DNA of 64,000 nt from Rhodospirillaceae bacterium (GTDB lineage Bacteria > Pseudomonadota > Alphaproteobacteria > Puniceispirillales > Puniceispirillaceae): positions 1 through 64,000 of the forward strand of contig PCBG01000008.1 of the NCBI GenBank assembly GCA_002731315.1. Reading direction: 5' to 3'. The notes beneath the pieces were generated by a model that was not told the origin of the DNA, searched no databases, and worked only from the letters and a program-made list of their open reading frames with translations. Shown here piece after piece: positions 43,770 through 54,115 of the stretch. A program made the position numbers and the translations under genes. How positions within the stretch are numbered: position 1 is the first letter of the stretch; each line of letters begins with the position of its first letter.

Positions 43770-45208
43770 GCCTGTTTTCCTGACCAGATTCCGAGCTCGC
43801 GGATACGTTTGCGCAGCGTGTTGCGATTAATGCCCAGAATGTCAGCTGCCTTGACCTGATTGCCGCGGGTAATTTCCAGTGTTGCCACGATCAGCGGATA
43901 TTCCACTTCACGCAGCACACGCCCGTGCAACCCCTGTGGCGGCATGGCACCATTCAGCGTGTCGAAATACCGGCGAATGTGCTGGTCAACGGATTGCGAC
44001 AGGCTATCAGCCTCAAGGGGCGGTTTATCCTCCGGACCTGCAGCTACAAGTTCGGTATCCACCATCTCGGCGGAAATGACGTCCTCACTCACCAATACAA
44101 GAAGACGGCGCACGAGATTTTCAAGCTCGCGGACATTGCCCGGCCAATGCCATGCAGCCAAGGCGCGAATGGCATCAGGGGTGAACCGTTTCAGCGGCAA
44201 CCCCCCTTCGGCAGCGATCTTCAGGAAGTGGTTTACCAGCGGGGCAATATCCTCAGTGCGTTCTCGCAAAGGCGGCAGGCGCAACGGCACCACATTCAAC
44301 CGGTAGAACAGATCTTCACGGAACAGCCCCTGCTGCATCAGGTGCTGCAGATTATGGTTTGTCGCTGCGATGATCCGCACATTGGCCTTTACCGGCCGTG
44401 TCGCCCCGACAGGCAGAAATTCACCATCTTGCAGGACCCGCAGCAATCTTGTCTGGGCTTCGGGTGGCATGTCGCCAACCTCATCCAGAAACAGGCTCCC
44501 GCCTTCGGCCTGCTCAAACCGGCCAGACATGCGAATATCTGCACCGACAAACGCACCCTTCTCATGTCCAAATAATTCAGATTCCACCAGATTTCTGGGA
44601 ATCGCGGCCATATTGATCGCCACGAAGGGGCCCGCACGTCGTGACCCCAAATCATGAAGTGCGCGCGCCACCAACTCCTTGCCTGTGCCGCTCTCACCCG
44701 TCACCAGAACTGTCAGATCAGTGCTGACAACGCGGGCCATCGCCTTGAAAATATCCTGCATGGGACGTGAACGCCCGACCAGCGGTCCGCCCTCTTCCAT
44801 ATTGCCTTTTTGCGTGGCCTCCATGCCGGGCTGCCCGATACTGGCAACGGCGCGTCCCGTCGCCTCGACAAGGCTGCGCAGTTCGAACGGTTTTGGCAGA
44901 TATTCGAATACACCAGTCTGTTGTGCCTTGACCGCCGTCAGCAGGGTAGAGCGTGCGCTCATCACAATAACCGGCATGCCGGGCCGGCGTTCCTGAATGC
45001 GCGGCAGCAGATCGAGCGCATCGCCGTCAGGCAAACCAATATCGCTGATCAGAACATCGCCGCGACCACTTTCAATCAACTTCCAAAGACCTGCCGCGGT
45101 GCCGCTGGACTGGACCGTATAGCCCTGCCTGGCAAGCGCTTGCTGCACAACCAGCCGGACTGATTTGTCATCCTCGGCAACCAGAATATGCGCCGGCTTG
45201 TCAGCCAT
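43766..45208 (-). CDS. ntrC: NtrC response regulator
   Basis: This nitrogen regulator has 480 residues. A receiver domain (phospho-Asp in DVLISDIGLPDGD) precedes a sigma-54 AAA+ domain with GESGTGKE and FLDEVGDMP, and a FIS-type HTH (NQVKAADILGINRNTLRKRI). The sigma-54 contact loop reads GAFVGA instead of GAFTGA (Val at about residue 221, codon GTC at 44548-44546). ATG 45208 has AAAGGGG eight bases upstream; ATG 45214 is the alternative. It is coupled to ntrB and ntrY by overlaps. Confidence 0.94.
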   Translation of the reverse strand: MADKPAHILVAEDDKSVRLVVQQALARQGYTVQSSGTAAGLWKLIESGRGDVLISDIGLPDGDALDLLPRIQERRPGMPVIVMSARSTLLTAVKAQQTGVFEYLPKPFELRSLVEATGRAVASIGQPGMEATQKGNMEEGGPLVGRSRPMQDIFKAMARVVSTDLTVLVTGESGTGKELVARALHDLGSRRAGPFVAINMAAIPRNLVESELFGHEKGAFVGADIRMSGRFEQAEGGSLFLDEVGDMPPEAQTRLLRVLQDGEFLPVGATRPVKANVRIIAATNHNLQHLMQQGLFREDLFYRLNVVPLRLPPLRERTEDIAPLVNHFLKIAAEGGLPLKRFTPDAIRALAAWHWPGNVRELENLVRRLLVLVSEDVISAEMVDTELVAAGPEDKPPLEADSLSQSVDQHIRRYFDTLNGAMPPQGLHGRVLREVEYPLIVATLEITRGNQVKAADILGINRNTLRKRIRELGIWSGKQA

Positions 45209-46322
45209 GACCATGCCCCTTTCCGGAAAGCGGGAAATTTAGTCGAAACACCGTACGGCCCGGCACGGAATCCACTTCAACCATGCCGCCGTGATCGGCA
45301 ACAACGCTGGCAACAAGGGCCAACCCCAACCCACTGCCGCCGGCCTTACCCGATACGAAGGGGTCAAAGATATTATCGCGAATGTCCGGCGCAATTCCCG
45401 GGCCCTTATCCACCACTTCTACCTGAATGGGCACATGCAATTGAGCCGCGCCGCCCCCACTCAATCGCCGCCCACGAGAATAAGAGGTCTTGATAGTTAT
45501 TTTTGTAGTATTTTCAGAAGCTTCAAATGCGTTCTTAAAAACATTTAGAAAAGCTTGAATGAGCAAATCCCGATGACCGTCAACGGGCGGCAATGAGGGA
45601 TCATAGCTACGTGTAACGGTCATGGACGCCCCATAGGAGGCCGCCGAAATACGCAGGCAATGGTCTAGAATTTCGTGGATATTCACCGGTGTAAGCGCGA
45701 CCACACCACCACCAGCAAAGCCTTCCATGCGATCGAGAAGTGCGGTGACCCGGTTGGTTTCCTCGACGATCATAGATGCGAAACTTTCATTTTCCGGCGA
45801 TAGATCTGCCTGCAACAATTGCGCGGCACCTTTGATTCCAGCCAGCGGATTCTTGACCTCATGCGCCAGCAGGGCTGCCATGGCCGCAATGGATCGTGCG
45901 GCCCCGTGAAAGGCTGATTGTCCGCGCAACCGTTCGGCCAGTGCCCGCTCTTGCAATGTGACCAGCATCCGGCCCGACTGCGTGTTGCGGTCACCAAACG
46001 GCGCGATCTGAACATTCAACAATTTCAAACCCAGACGTGGACCGGCAATTTCAATTCCCTGATCCGCAACCGACGCCATCTGCGAGCGCGAGCGCGCCAA
46101 CAACATGTTAAGATTGGAATCCTCGGGAATTTGTGCTGACAGCGCGGTGCCGTGCAACATGGCGGCACTGGAGTCAAAAAACATTTCTGCCGCTTGGTTC
46201 AAAAACAAGAAATGATCCTCAGCGTCGAGAACAAACACCGGGTTTGGCAAACTCGCAAGGATCAGCGCGGCTTCATTTTTTGCAGCATCATGACCGAGAT
46301 CAGGGTTCATTTCGTCCATCAT
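45201..46322 (-). CDS. ntrB: nitrogen regulation sensor kinase NtrB
   Basis: This cytoplasmic kinase/phosphatase of NtrC has 373 residues. A PAS domain (LPNPVFVLDAEDHFLFLN onward) is followed by HisKA with phospho-His in LLAHEVKNPLAGIKGA (near 155) and the HATPase boxes VVDKGPGIAPDI and GSGLGLALVASVV. There is no membrane segment. It responds through PII to glutamine status in relatives. Its ATG overlaps the dusB stop (ATGA). Confidence 0.96.
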   Translation of the reverse strand: MMDEMNPDLGHDAAKNEAALILASLPNPVFVLDAEDHFLFLNQAAEMFFDSSAAMLHGTALSAQIPEDSNLNMLLARSRSQMASVADQGIEIAGPRLGLKLLNVQIAPFGDRNTQSGRMLVTLQERALAERLRGQSAFHGAARSIAAMAALLAHEVKNPLAGIKGAAQLLQADLSPENESFASMIVEETNRVTALLDRMEGFAGGGVVALTPVNIHEILDHCLRISAASYGASMTVTRSYDPSLPPVDGHRDLLIQAFLNVFKNAFEASENTTKITIKTSYSRGRRLSGGGAAQLHVPIQVEVVDKGPGIAPDIRDNIFDPFVSGKAGGSGLGLALVASVVADHGGMVEVDSVPGRTVFRLNFPLSGKGHGHG

Positions 46323-47305
46323 GCCGCCCGTGCTGCCTGCAACCCGTCAAAAAAGGTATCGACAGCCGCGAAGACAGCTGCTGCGTCGATTGTGTTGTTA
46401 GCGATGTCGCGCAACTCGGTAGCCCCTGGCAGGCCATGCGCATACCAGGCAATATGCTTGCGTGCCAGTCGCATGGCCCGCGTGCCGTAATGCGTCAGCA
46501 TATCGTCGAGATGTGTCTGCATCATTGTCTGGCGAGTGGCAATGTCAGGGTCTGGGCGCACCGCAACCCCGCGCAGGAGGTCGCCTACCTGCGCCAGCAC
46601 CCAAGGCCGCCCCTGTGCGCCACGGCCGATCATCACCCCGGCTGCACCGCTTACCGTCATCGCAGCATTTACATTGTCTAGATTGCGAATATCGCCATTG
46701 ACGATGACTGGCAGGTCTACCGCGCCCACAACAGCACGCACAGCCTGCCAGTCGGCATCCCCATTATACATCTGGCAGCGTGTTCGCCCGTGTACAGCTA
46801 TCATCGCGATACCGGCATCTGCCGCATGACGCGCAATCACCGGAGCATTGAGACAGCTATCATCCCAGCCAAGACGCATTTTCAGCGTCACAGGCACGTC
46901 AACCGCGCGGGCCACATGCTGCAGAATACTGGCCGCCAGCGGCTCGTCACGCATCAGGGCCGAACCAGATAACCGGCCTGTCACTTTCTTTGCCGGACAC
47001 CCCATATTGATATCAATGATGGTTGCCCCCAGATCCGCGGCGATCTTTGCGGCCTCGGCCATGATCTGCGGGTCCCAACCGGCAAGCTGCACCGACAACG
47101 GGGCCTCTGAAAGGATATCCGTACGCAATTTGCGCATTTCCGAACGTACCTCGCGCAGAATGGCAGCGCTGGCCACCATTTCGGTGACGACAAGCCCGCC
47201 GCCAGCACGACGCACCGCCCGCCGGAAAGGCAGATCGGTTACACCCGACATAGGCGCTAAAATGGCGGCATGCGGAATCGCTATGTCACGGATGAGAAGG
47301 CTCAT
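46319..47305 (-). CDS. dusB: tRNA-dihydrouridine synthase
   Basis: This FMN enzyme reduces uridines of tRNA. It has 328 residues. A TIM barrel begins AAILAPMSGVTDLPFRR, with the catalytic Cys in INMGCPAKKV, the FMN contacts HGRTRCQMY and VIVNGDI, and GVMIGRGAQGRPW. Start ATG 47305 (Met-Ser-Leu-Leu-Ile-Arg-Asp) gives the normal family length; the open frame continues 124 codons further upstream without conserved features. It is the first gene of the dusB-ntrBC-ntrYX-trkA operon and divergent from ispDF. Confidence 0.95.
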   Translation of the reverse strand: MSLLIRDIAIPHAAILAPMSGVTDLPFRRAVRRAGGGLVVTEMVASAAILREVRSEMRKLRTDILSEAPLSVQLAGWDPQIMAEAAKIAADLGATIIDINMGCPAKKVTGRLSGSALMRDEPLAASILQHVARAVDVPVTLKMRLGWDDSCLNAPVIARHAADAGIAMIAVHGRTRCQMYNGDADWQAVRAVVGAVDLPVIVNGDIRNLDNVNAAMTVSGAAGVMIGRGAQGRPWVLAQVGDLLRGVAVRPDPDIATRQTMMQTHLDDMLTHYGTRAMRLARKHIAWYAHGLPGATELRDIANNTIDAAAVFAAVDTFFDGLQAARAA

Positions 47306-47500
47306 GCATCTTGCGGGCGATGGCTCTTCGCCCCTGCTCTGCTGAAATTTTGAGCATAATGCATCACAAAGCAGCATCGTTTCCAGTGAAAAGATATATA
47401 ATCTGCGCAATCCGAGCCTCGGCAATGGCATTTGACACTGCAATGGCCAGCCAGCCATGTGCTGGTGGACTTTGCCTGACGGTTCGGAGATAACGTAGCC

Positions 47501-48775
47501 ATGAGCTCTACACCCTCGACCCAGATGGCAATCACCAGCCAGACACAGCAACCGCTTGCCGCGATTATCCTTGCCGCCGGCAATGGTCAGCGCATGGGTG
47601 ATGGCCTTGAAAAACAGTTTCGGCCACTGGCCGGCAAACCGGTACTGATATATTCCGTGACCGCCTTCTTGACGCATCCGGCATGCGCTCGCATCGTCAT
47701 CGTCTGTGCGTCATCGCAAATGAAAAAGGTCAGGACCATTCTGGGATCTCTGGTGGACGATCGGCGTGTCGATATTACCAGCGGCGGTGCAAGGCGACAG
47801 GATTCGGTACAGGCAGGCCTCGCCATCCTGACGACAGAGACGGACACGCCGGATCCGTCGATGCTGGTTGCCATTCATGATGCGGCACGCCCGCTGCTGC
47901 CTGCAGCTGTCATTGACCGGCTGATTGCGGCCATGCAGGACGGTGCTGCAGCGGCGCTGCCCATCATGCCGGTTGTGGATACACTGAAAACAATCAGTGA
48001 CACCCAGATTGCCGGGACAGTTGACAAGTCAGCCCTTGCTGCCGCCCAGACACCGCAAATATTCCGCCTTGCCCATATTGCAAAGCTACACACAGACCAC
48101 CCGGAAGACATCGAGATTACCGATGATATCCAGCTGGTTGAGGCAGATGGACAGGTTGTGACAGCGGTTGCCGGTGACAGGCGCCTGATGAAACTGACGA
48201 CGGTTGAGGATTTTGATATTCTGATCGCCTTGATGTCCCGCGAGAAAGGCAGCCGCCAGATGATTCCTGATATTCGTGTTGGCAACGGCTTCGATGTGCA
48301 TCGCTTTTCAGATGGCCCTGGCCCGGCGCGCATTGGCGGTATTGATGTACCTAGCCCGCACGGCCTTGCCGCACATTCGGATGGCGATGTTGGCCTGCAC
48401 GCCCTTTGCGATGCGATCTTCGGTGCGCTTGGTGATGGTGATATCGGGGCGCATTTTCCACCCTCTGAAGATCGCTGGAAGGATGCGGACAGTGCGGATT
48501 TCCTGTTATTTGCGGTGGGACGCTGTGCAAAACGGAAGGCTGTCATCCAGCATCTGGACCTGACGCTGATCTGTGAAATGCCAAAGATTAGCCCGCATCG
48601 TGATGCCATGCGCCGGCGGATTGCCAACCTCGCCAGCATTCCTTTCGACCGCGTTGGCGTCAAGGCCACAACATCCGAAAAACTGGGCTTCACAGGGCGC
48701 AGCGAGGGCATTGCCGCACAGGCCACCGCCACGCTGGTTATAATGGCACCATCGATGGATCATAATGATGGCTGA
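47501..48775 (+). CDS. ispDF: bifunctional IspD/IspF enzyme
   Basis: This protein carries out two steps of the MEP isoprenoid pathway in one 424-residue chain. The N-terminal IspD part (2-C-methyl-D-erythritol 4-phosphate cytidylyltransferase, about 18-245) has [14 protein letters not shown]. The C-terminal IspF part (2,4-cyclodiphosphate synthase, from about 258) has GNGFDVHRF with zinc ligands Asp265 and His267, plus [19 protein letters not shown]. The fusion is typical of Alphaproteobacteria. The first 18 residues are not conserved, so translation may begin at Met9. It overlaps pgpA by 11 bases. Confidence 0.97.
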   Translation: MSSTPSTQMAITSQTQQPLAAIILAAGNGQRMGDGLEKQFRPLAGKPVLIYSVTAFLTHPACARIVIVCASSQMKKVRTILGSLVDDRRVDITSGGARRQDSVQAGLAILTTETDTPDPSMLVAIHDAARPLLPAAVIDRLIAAMQDGAAAALPIMPVVDTLKTISDTQIAGTVDKSALAAAQTPQIFRLAHIAKLHTDHPEDIEITDDIQLVEADGQVVTAVAGDRRLMKLTTVEDFDILIALMSREKGSRQMIPDIRVGNGFDVHRFSDGPGPARIGGIDVPSPHGLAAHSDGDVGLHALCDAIFGALGDGDIGAHFPPSEDRWKDADSADFLLFAVGRCAKRKAVIQHLDLTLICEMPKISPHRDAMRRRIANLASIPFDRVGVKATTSEKLGFTGRSEGIAAQATATLVIMAPSMDHNDG

Positions 48776-49238
48776 TCCAGCGCAGAATCGCGCCCTGATG
48801 ATGCTGGCGACGTTGGGCCCTATCGGGTTTTTTAAACCCGCACCTGGCAGTTGGGGATCAGCAACTGCGGTTGTGCTTGCAGCCATCCTCGCGATGCTGT
48901 CCCCATGGCTTCTTGAGATTGCCACCCTGCTGGTCTGTCTGCTGGGTGTTCTAGCGGCCGGACTATACCAGACAGTCACATCGCGGCATGACGCCCCGGA
49001 AGTCGTCATAGACGAGTTGGCTGGCCAGTGGATTGCCCTGCTGGCGGTGCCGCTTGACTGGCGCTGGTATTTGTTGGCCTTTCTGCTGTTCCGCTTCTTC
49101 GATATCGTCAAACCCGGACCGGTGCGCATGGCTGAAAACCTGCCGGGCGGCATCGGGGTGATGGCAGATGATATTGTTGCAGGTGTGTTGGCAGCTGTTT
49201 GTTTGCTGCTTATCCGGTGTTGGGGGATCATGCAGTGA
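48765..49238 (+). CDS. pgpA: phosphatidylglycerophosphatase A
   Basis: This inner-membrane phosphatase has 157 residues and makes phosphatidylglycerol from its phosphate. [12 protein letters not shown] and [10 protein letters not shown] carry the family's acidic and Gly-rich motifs, and [12 protein letters not shown] forms the last helix. About four hydrophobic segments are visible. It lies between ispDF and cinA with overlaps on both sides, so the three are one transcript. Confidence 0.94.
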   Translation: MMADPAQNRALMMLATLGPIGFFKPAPGSWGSATAVVLAAILAMLSPWLLEIATLLVCLLGVLAAGLYQTVTSRHDAPEVVIDELAGQWIALLAVPLDWRWYLLAFLLFRFFDIVKPGPVRMAENLPGGIGVMADDIVAGVLAAVCLLLIRCWGIMQ

Positions 49239-49753
49239 ACGCCGAGACCTATAATACCGAGATCGCCAGACTGTCACAGCAGCTTGTTACTCGCGCCAGT
49301 GCGGCCGGCATCATGGTCACATGCGCCGAATCCTGCACGGGCGGACTGGTTACCGCTGCATTGACTGATATCGCTGGTGCCTCGGCAGTGCTTGACCGCG
49401 GCTTTGTAACCTATAGCAATGCCGCAAAGACGGATTTACTTGGGGTCGCCCCTGCCACGCTGATGGCGCATGGGGCGGTATCGGCAGAAACAGCCACTGA
49501 AATGGTCCATGGCGCATTAGCCACCGCCACCGGCACAAGCCTTGCGGTATCGATTACCGGCATCGCTGGCCCCGGTGGCGGCAGTGCTGACAAACCTGTC
49601 GGGCTGGTATTTTTTGGCCGCGCTATTGCCGGTGGCGGCACACAAAGCTGGCGGCATCATTTCACTGGCGACCGCGCTTCCATCCGCGAGCAGGCCACGA
49701 TGCGCGCACTGAACCTGATGATTGAAGGCATACCCGCCCAAGACCACGCCTGA
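49235..49753 (+). CDS. CinA C-terminal family nicotinamide-nucleotide amidohydrolase
   Basis: This protein has 172 residues and corresponds to PncC / the CinA C-terminal domain alone. TCAESCTGGLV, RGFVTYSNAAK, SITGIAGPGGGSADKPVGLVFF and the Arg-rich end FTGDRASIREQ are the conserved blocks. It deamidates NMN in pyridine nucleotide salvage. GTG 49235 overlaps the pgpA stop and is preceded by GGGGGATCA; the longer reading from 49199 is rejected. Confidence 0.93.
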   Translation: MNAETYNTEIARLSQQLVTRASAAGIMVTCAESCTGGLVTAALTDIAGASAVLDRGFVTYSNAAKTDLLGVAPATLMAHGAVSAETATEMVHGALATATGTSLAVSITGIAGPGGGSADKPVGLVFFGRAIAGGGTQSWRHHFTGDRASIREQATMRALNLMIEGIPAQDHA

Positions 49754-49845
49754 TACGGATTTTGTACCGCCAACATCGTTTTCGGCAGCATCATTTATCG
49801 GCACCATCTCAAAGCACCATCGCACCGGCACGCAACCGAAGCAGC

Positions 49846-50337
49846 TTACCCTTGTGGAGCGGTCACCTGAGGCCGTGCTTGATCCGCCGAGATCCGTTCT
49901 AGCGCTCGTCCATACAGCGCGTCTGCGCGCGTTTCAAAGGCCTGCACCATGCGGCGGACCGCATCGGTGAATAATGTTTCGATCACCGACTGCAAAAGGC
50001 GCGAGTTGAATTCGAAATCAACATGGAAGTCGATCTCGCAACCATCCTCATGCGTTAGAAAGCGCCAGGAATTGGTAAGATATTTGAACGGGCCCTCGGC
50101 ATATTTGACCTCAATCTCCAGTTGCTCCGGGTTCAGTTGGACATAGGATGTAAACCGCTCGCGGAACATCCGAAAACCAATGATCAGGTCAGCCGACAAG
50201 GCATGTTCATCTGCCCGCCGGATACGGGCGGCAAGACACCATGGCAGAAATTCAGGATAGCGCCTGACATCCGCAACGAGCGCGTACAGATCCTCGGGAC
50301 GATGCGGGATGACCCGCCTTTCAGAATGGACCGTCAT
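49846..50337 (-). CDS. Coq10/RatA-like START-domain protein
   Basis: This protein has 163 residues and is an SRPBCC/START-fold lipid-binding protein similar to yeast Coq10, which supports ubiquinone function, and to bacterial RatA. RRYPEFLPWCLAARIR, FTSYVQLNP and GPFKYLTNSWRF are typical. ATG 50337 lies two bases past the lipA stop region and gives the family length. It is the last gene of the long leftward run from tpiA, and convergent with the cinA-type gene. Confidence 0.87.
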   Translation of the reverse strand: MTVHSERRVIPHRPEDLYALVADVRRYPEFLPWCLAARIRRADEHALSADLIIGFRMFRERFTSYVQLNPEQLEIEVKYAEGPFKYLTNSWRFLTHEDGCEIDFHVDFEFNSRLLQSVIETLFTDAVRRMVQAFETRADALYGRALERISADQARPQVTAPQG

Positions 50338-50338
50338 G

Positions 50339-51292
50339 TCAGCTTGCCGCCAACGCCGAATTTCGGGCGTCGCGAAGTGCCGCAAAATCGTCGTCTGCAT
50401 GGTAAGATGAACGCGTCAGTGGCGTCGATGCCATCAACAAAAAACCCTTCGACTTGCCAATCCTTGCATAACTTTCAAACGTAGCCGGCTCGACAAAACG
50501 ATCAACTGCGGCATGTTTCGGCGTTGGCTGCAAGTACTGGCCGATGGTCATGAAATCCACATCAGCGCTTCGCAGGTCATCCATAATCTGACCGACTTCT
50601 TCATCGCTTTCACCTAGCCCGACCATGATCCCTGACTTGGTGAATATCGAAGGGTCCAGCTGCTTGACCTGCTGCAGGATCGACAGAGAGTGAAAGTAAC
50701 GTGCGCCCGGCCGGATAGACGGGTACATGCGCGGCACCGTTTCCATATTGTGATTGAACACATCAGGGCGCGCTTCTACCACAATCTCCAGCGCCCGGGG
50801 TTTGCGCAAAAAATCCGGGGTCAGTATTTCGATGGTGGTGGACGCGGAATAGAGCCGGATGAATTTGATCGTGTCGGCGAAATGCTGTGCGCCGCCATCA
50901 TCAAGGTCATCGCGGTCAACCGAGGTGATGACAACATGTTGCAACCCCAGTTTAGCAACTGCCTTGGCCGCATTTTCCGGCTCATGCGGGTCCAGCAGAT
51001 CTGGCCGGCCAGTGGCCACATTGCAAAAGGCGCAGGCGCGTGTACAAACCGATCCAAGGATCATCATAGTGGCATGTTTTTTTGCCCAGCATTCACCAAT
51101 GTTCGGACATGCCGCCTCTTCACAGACCGTAACAAGATCAAGATCGCGCATGAGGGCCCGGGTCTCGCCATAGGCCGCGGAAACGGGGGCCTTGACGCGC
51201 AACCAGTCTGGCCGGCGCGGTTGCGGCCGGTCCGGGTTTCTGCGTTTCTCCGGGTGGCGCTGTGCGCCTTTGCTGGTGTTGAGTTGCGGCAT
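50339..51292 (-). CDS. lipA: lipoyl synthase
   Basis: This radical-SAM enzyme inserts two sulfurs into octanoyl-lipoyl domains. It has 317 residues. The auxiliary cluster Cys are 57, 62 and 68 ([12 protein letters not shown]) and the SAM-cluster Cys are 83, 87 and 90 (CTRACAFC). RSSYHADD near the C-terminus provides the Ser ligand. Its product is needed by the lipoyl domains of PdhB and PdhC encoded just upstream. Confidence 0.98.
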   Translation of the reverse strand: MPQLNTSKGAQRHPEKRRNPDRPQPRRPDWLRVKAPVSAAYGETRALMRDLDLVTVCEEAACPNIGECWAKKHATMMILGSVCTRACAFCNVATGRPDLLDPHEPENAAKAVAKLGLQHVVITSVDRDDLDDGGAQHFADTIKFIRLYSASTTIEILTPDFLRKPRALEIVVEARPDVFNHNMETVPRMYPSIRPGARYFHSLSILQQVKQLDPSIFTKSGIMVGLGESDEEVGQIMDDLRSADVDFMTIGQYLQPTPKHAAVDRFVEPATFESYARIGKSKGFLLMASTPLTRSSYHADDDFAALRDARNSALAAS

Positions 51293-51393
51293 CCTGGCTT
51301 AGCTTTTGGTGCGGCGCACCGGGCGCCCTATCCTCGTAATGATGTTTCTCAACCTGATGCGTGATTTAGCACGTGTCTTCATTTTCACACACC

Positions 51394-52794
51394 CTAGAAA
51401 TGTATGGCGCGACCATATGCATCAAGCACCGACTCATGCATCGCCTCGGACAGTGTCGGGTGCGGGAAAATGGTTTGCATCAGTTCCGCTTCTGTTGCCT
51501 CGAGGGTGCGCGCCACTGCATATCCCTGGATCAGCTCCGTCACCTCCGGACCAACCATATGCGCGCCCAACAGCTCGCCTGTCTTCTTGTCAAACACTGT
51601 CTTGATCAGCCCCTGATCATCGCCCATCGCGATGGCCTTGCCATTGGCCAGCATTGGAAAACGCCCGACACGAATATCATGCCCGGCAGCCTTGGCTGCG
51701 GCTTCGGTCAATCCGATCGACGCTACCTGCGGGCGGCAATAGGTACAGCCCGGTACAGTGCCATCGGCAATCGGATGTGCATCCTTGATGCCGGCCATAT
51801 GCTCGACGCAGGCAATGCCCTCGTGGCTCGCCTTATGCGCCAGCCATGGCGGTCCAGCAACATCACCGATAGCATAAATACCCGGTTCGCCGGTGGCACC
51901 CCATTTGTCGGTCACGATATGATTGCGCTCGACCTTTACCCCGGTCCCTTCGAGGCCAAGGGCCTCGGTATTGCCGGTAATGCCAACCGCCAGTATGGCG
52001 CGCTCCGCACTGATATCATCTTGTTTGCCGTCAAAAGCTGCTGTGACACCGGCCTTGCCGGCCGTAAGGCTGGACAGCTTCACACCGGTCATGATCTTCA
52101 TGCCACGCTTTTCAAAGGCATTCTGAACAAAGGAAGAGATTTCTTCATCCTCGACCGGCAAAATACGGTCCATGGCCTCAATCAGCGTGACGTCGACCCC
52201 CATATCCAGATAGAATGAGGCAAATTCTGCACCGATGGCCCCTGACCCGATGATAACAAGGGATTTTGGCATGGTCTCGGGTATCATCGCTTCGCGATAG
52301 GTCAGGATTTTGGTGCCGTCGGCTTCAAGGCCGGTAAGCGTGCGCGCGCGCGCGCCAGTCGCCAGAATGATGTTTCTGCCCACAATGTCAACGCCGTCAG
52401 TAAGGCTGACGACGCGCTGGTCACCCTTTTTGGCGCCCAGCTTGGCGACGGCGTCAAACACCGACACCTTGTTCTTTTTCAGCAGATGTTTCACCCCCAG
52501 TGAAAGACGCTCAGAGACTTTACGCGATCGTTTGACAACCGCCGGAAGATCGATCTTCACCTCACCGGTGATGGTAATTCCAAATGCCTCCATCTCATCG
52601 ATTGAATGACGCAACTCTGCGGCCCGCAACAGTGCCTTCGTCGGGATACAGCCCCAGTTCAGACAGATGCCACCAAGATGCTCGCGCTCAACAAGCGCAA
52701 CCGACATGCCAAGCTGGGCGGCCCGGATCGCGGCAACATAACCGCCTGGTCCTCCACCGATGACCACCAGATCAAAGTTTTTCTCCTGCGCCAT
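51394..52794 (-). CDS. lpdA: dihydrolipoamide dehydrogenase (E3)
   Basis: This FAD flavoprotein re-oxidises dihydrolipoamide with NAD+. It has 466 residues. The FAD motif is GGGPGGYVAAIRAAQ, the redox disulfide is Cys44/Cys49 in GGICLNWGCIPTKA, the NAD motif is IGSGAIGAEFA and the catalytic His/Glu pair is in FPHPTLSE. It has no lipoyl domain of its own. It follows pdhC by 13 bases and belongs to the pyruvate dehydrogenase operon. Confidence 0.97.
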   Translation of the reverse strand: MAQEKNFDLVVIGGGPGGYVAAIRAAQLGMSVALVEREHLGGICLNWGCIPTKALLRAAELRHSIDEMEAFGITITGEVKIDLPAVVKRSRKVSERLSLGVKHLLKKNKVSVFDAVAKLGAKKGDQRVVSLTDGVDIVGRNIILATGARARTLTGLEADGTKILTYREAMIPETMPKSLVIIGSGAIGAEFASFYLDMGVDVTLIEAMDRILPVEDEEISSFVQNAFEKRGMKIMTGVKLSSLTAGKAGVTAAFDGKQDDISAERAILAVGITGNTEALGLEGTGVKVERNHIVTDKWGATGEPGIYAIGDVAGPPWLAHKASHEGIACVEHMAGIKDAHPIADGTVPGCTYCRPQVASIGLTEAAAKAAGHDIRVGRFPMLANGKAIAMGDDQGLIKTVFDKKTGELLGAHMVGPEVTELIQGYAVARTLEATEAELMQTIFPHPTLSEAMHESVLDAYGRAIHF

Positions 52795-52807
52795 GGTGGG
52801 TCCCCCG

Positions 52808-54115
52808 CTAAAGCAGCATCGTTACAGGCTGCTCGATATAGCCTTTGAAAGCCTGCAGCCACTCGGCACCAACAGCCCCGTCAACAACACGGTGGTCTGC
52901 CGACAAGGTAACGGTCATGACAGTGGCGACGGCCAGCTGACCATCACGCACAACCGGACGTTCCTCTCCGGCACCAACCGCGAGGATAGCGCCATGTGGC
53001 GGATTGATCACCGCGGCGAATTCCCGGATGCCATACATGCCCAGATTGGAAATCGTAAAGCTGCCACCGGAAAATTCCTTGGGCGCCAGCTGGCCATCAC
53101 GCGCGCGGCTGGCAAGATCACGGGTTATTTCAGAAAGCGCGGCGAGGCCTTTCTGTTCCGCCGCCCATACAACCGGCGTCACCAGCCCGCCATCCACGGC
53201 CACCGCCATGGCAATATCAGCATGATGGAACAGGCGCGTATGGTCACCTTCCCAGCTTGCATTCGCCTTCGGCACCGCCATTAATGCCATCGCCGCCGCC
53301 CGTATTACCAGATCATTGATGGAAATCTTAACCCCGTCAGCAGCCTTATCATTCATCATCCGGCGAGCTGCCAGCAAATTGTCAATTTCACAATCGACTG
53401 TCAGATAGAAATGTGGCGCGTTTGCCTTTGATTCCTGCAGCCGCTGCGCAATGATCCTGCGCATCTGGCTATTTGGCTCAAGACTGCTGGCCCCGGCGAC
53501 AGGAGCAGATGCCAATGCGGCCATCACGGGGGCCGGTGACGCAGCCTGCTCTTCGACATCGCGGCGAAGAATCCGCCCATGCGGACCGCTGCCAGAAAGA
53601 CGCGCCAGATCAATTCCACGTTCAGCTGCGATGCGGCGTGCCAAAGGGCTGACAAAAATTCTACTGCCATCAACCGATGTGGCAGGTGCTTTCGGGGCCG
53701 CAACTGCAACCACATCGCTTGTTTGGACCGGCGCTGCCACTGCTGGCACAGGGTCTGCTGACACTTCAACTGTCTTAGAAGCAGCGCTTGCCTCTGCGAC
53801 GTCTGATACTGGCGTTGGTGATACTGGTGCTGGTGGGGGCACAGCCGCCGACGCAAACTCTTCAACCGCCTCGCCATCCTCGGCCAGCCGCGCGATGACG
53901 GTACCTACGGCAACGCCGTCACTGCCATCTGCCACCAGAATGGACGCCAACACCCCGTCATCAACGGCTTCGACTTCCATGGTTGCCTTGTCGGTTTCAA
54001 TCTCGGCAATCACATCACCGCTGCGCACTGGATCACCAACAGCGATTGTCCATTTGGACAGGGTGCCGGATTCCATCGTTGGAGAGAGCGCGGGCATCAG
54101 AATATCAATTGCCAT
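52808..54115 (-). CDS. pdhC: pyruvate dehydrogenase E2, dihydrolipoamide acetyltransferase
   Basis: The protein has 435 residues. One lipoyl domain (1-80, lipoyl Lys43 in [10 protein letters not shown]) is followed by an Ala/Pro/Val-rich linker and a subunit-binding domain ([25 protein letters not shown], near 145-180). The catalytic domain has the active-site [14 protein letters not shown] near the C-terminus. ATG 54115 has AGGGGG upstream and overlaps the pdhB stop; the open frame continues 50 codons further upstream without likeness to E2. Confidence 0.97.
   Translation of the reverse strand: MAIDILMPALSPTMESGTLSKWTIAVGDPVRSGDVIAEIETDKATMEVEAVDDGVLASILVADGSDGVAVGTVIARLAEDGEAVEEFASAAVPPPAPVSPTPVSDVAEASAASKTVEVSADPVPAVAAPVQTSDVVAVAAPKAPATSVDGSRIFVSPLARRIAAERGIDLARLSGSGPHGRILRRDVEEQAASPAPVMAALASAPVAGASSLEPNSQMRRIIAQRLQESKANAPHFYLTVDCEIDNLLAARRMMNDKAADGVKISINDLVIRAAAMALMAVPKANASWEGDHTRLFHHADIAMAVAVDGGLVTPVVWAAEQKGLAALSEITRDLASRARDGQLAPKEFSGGSFTISNLGMYGIREFAAVINPPHGAILAVGAGEERPVVRDGQLAVATVMTVTLSADHRVVDGAVGAEWLQAFKGYIEQPVTMLL

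Noticed and set aside
47875..48732. 285-codon open frame on the minus strand
   Set aside because: Antisense to ispDF; composition is that of a GC-rich shadow frame (Ser, Arg, Pro, Ala).
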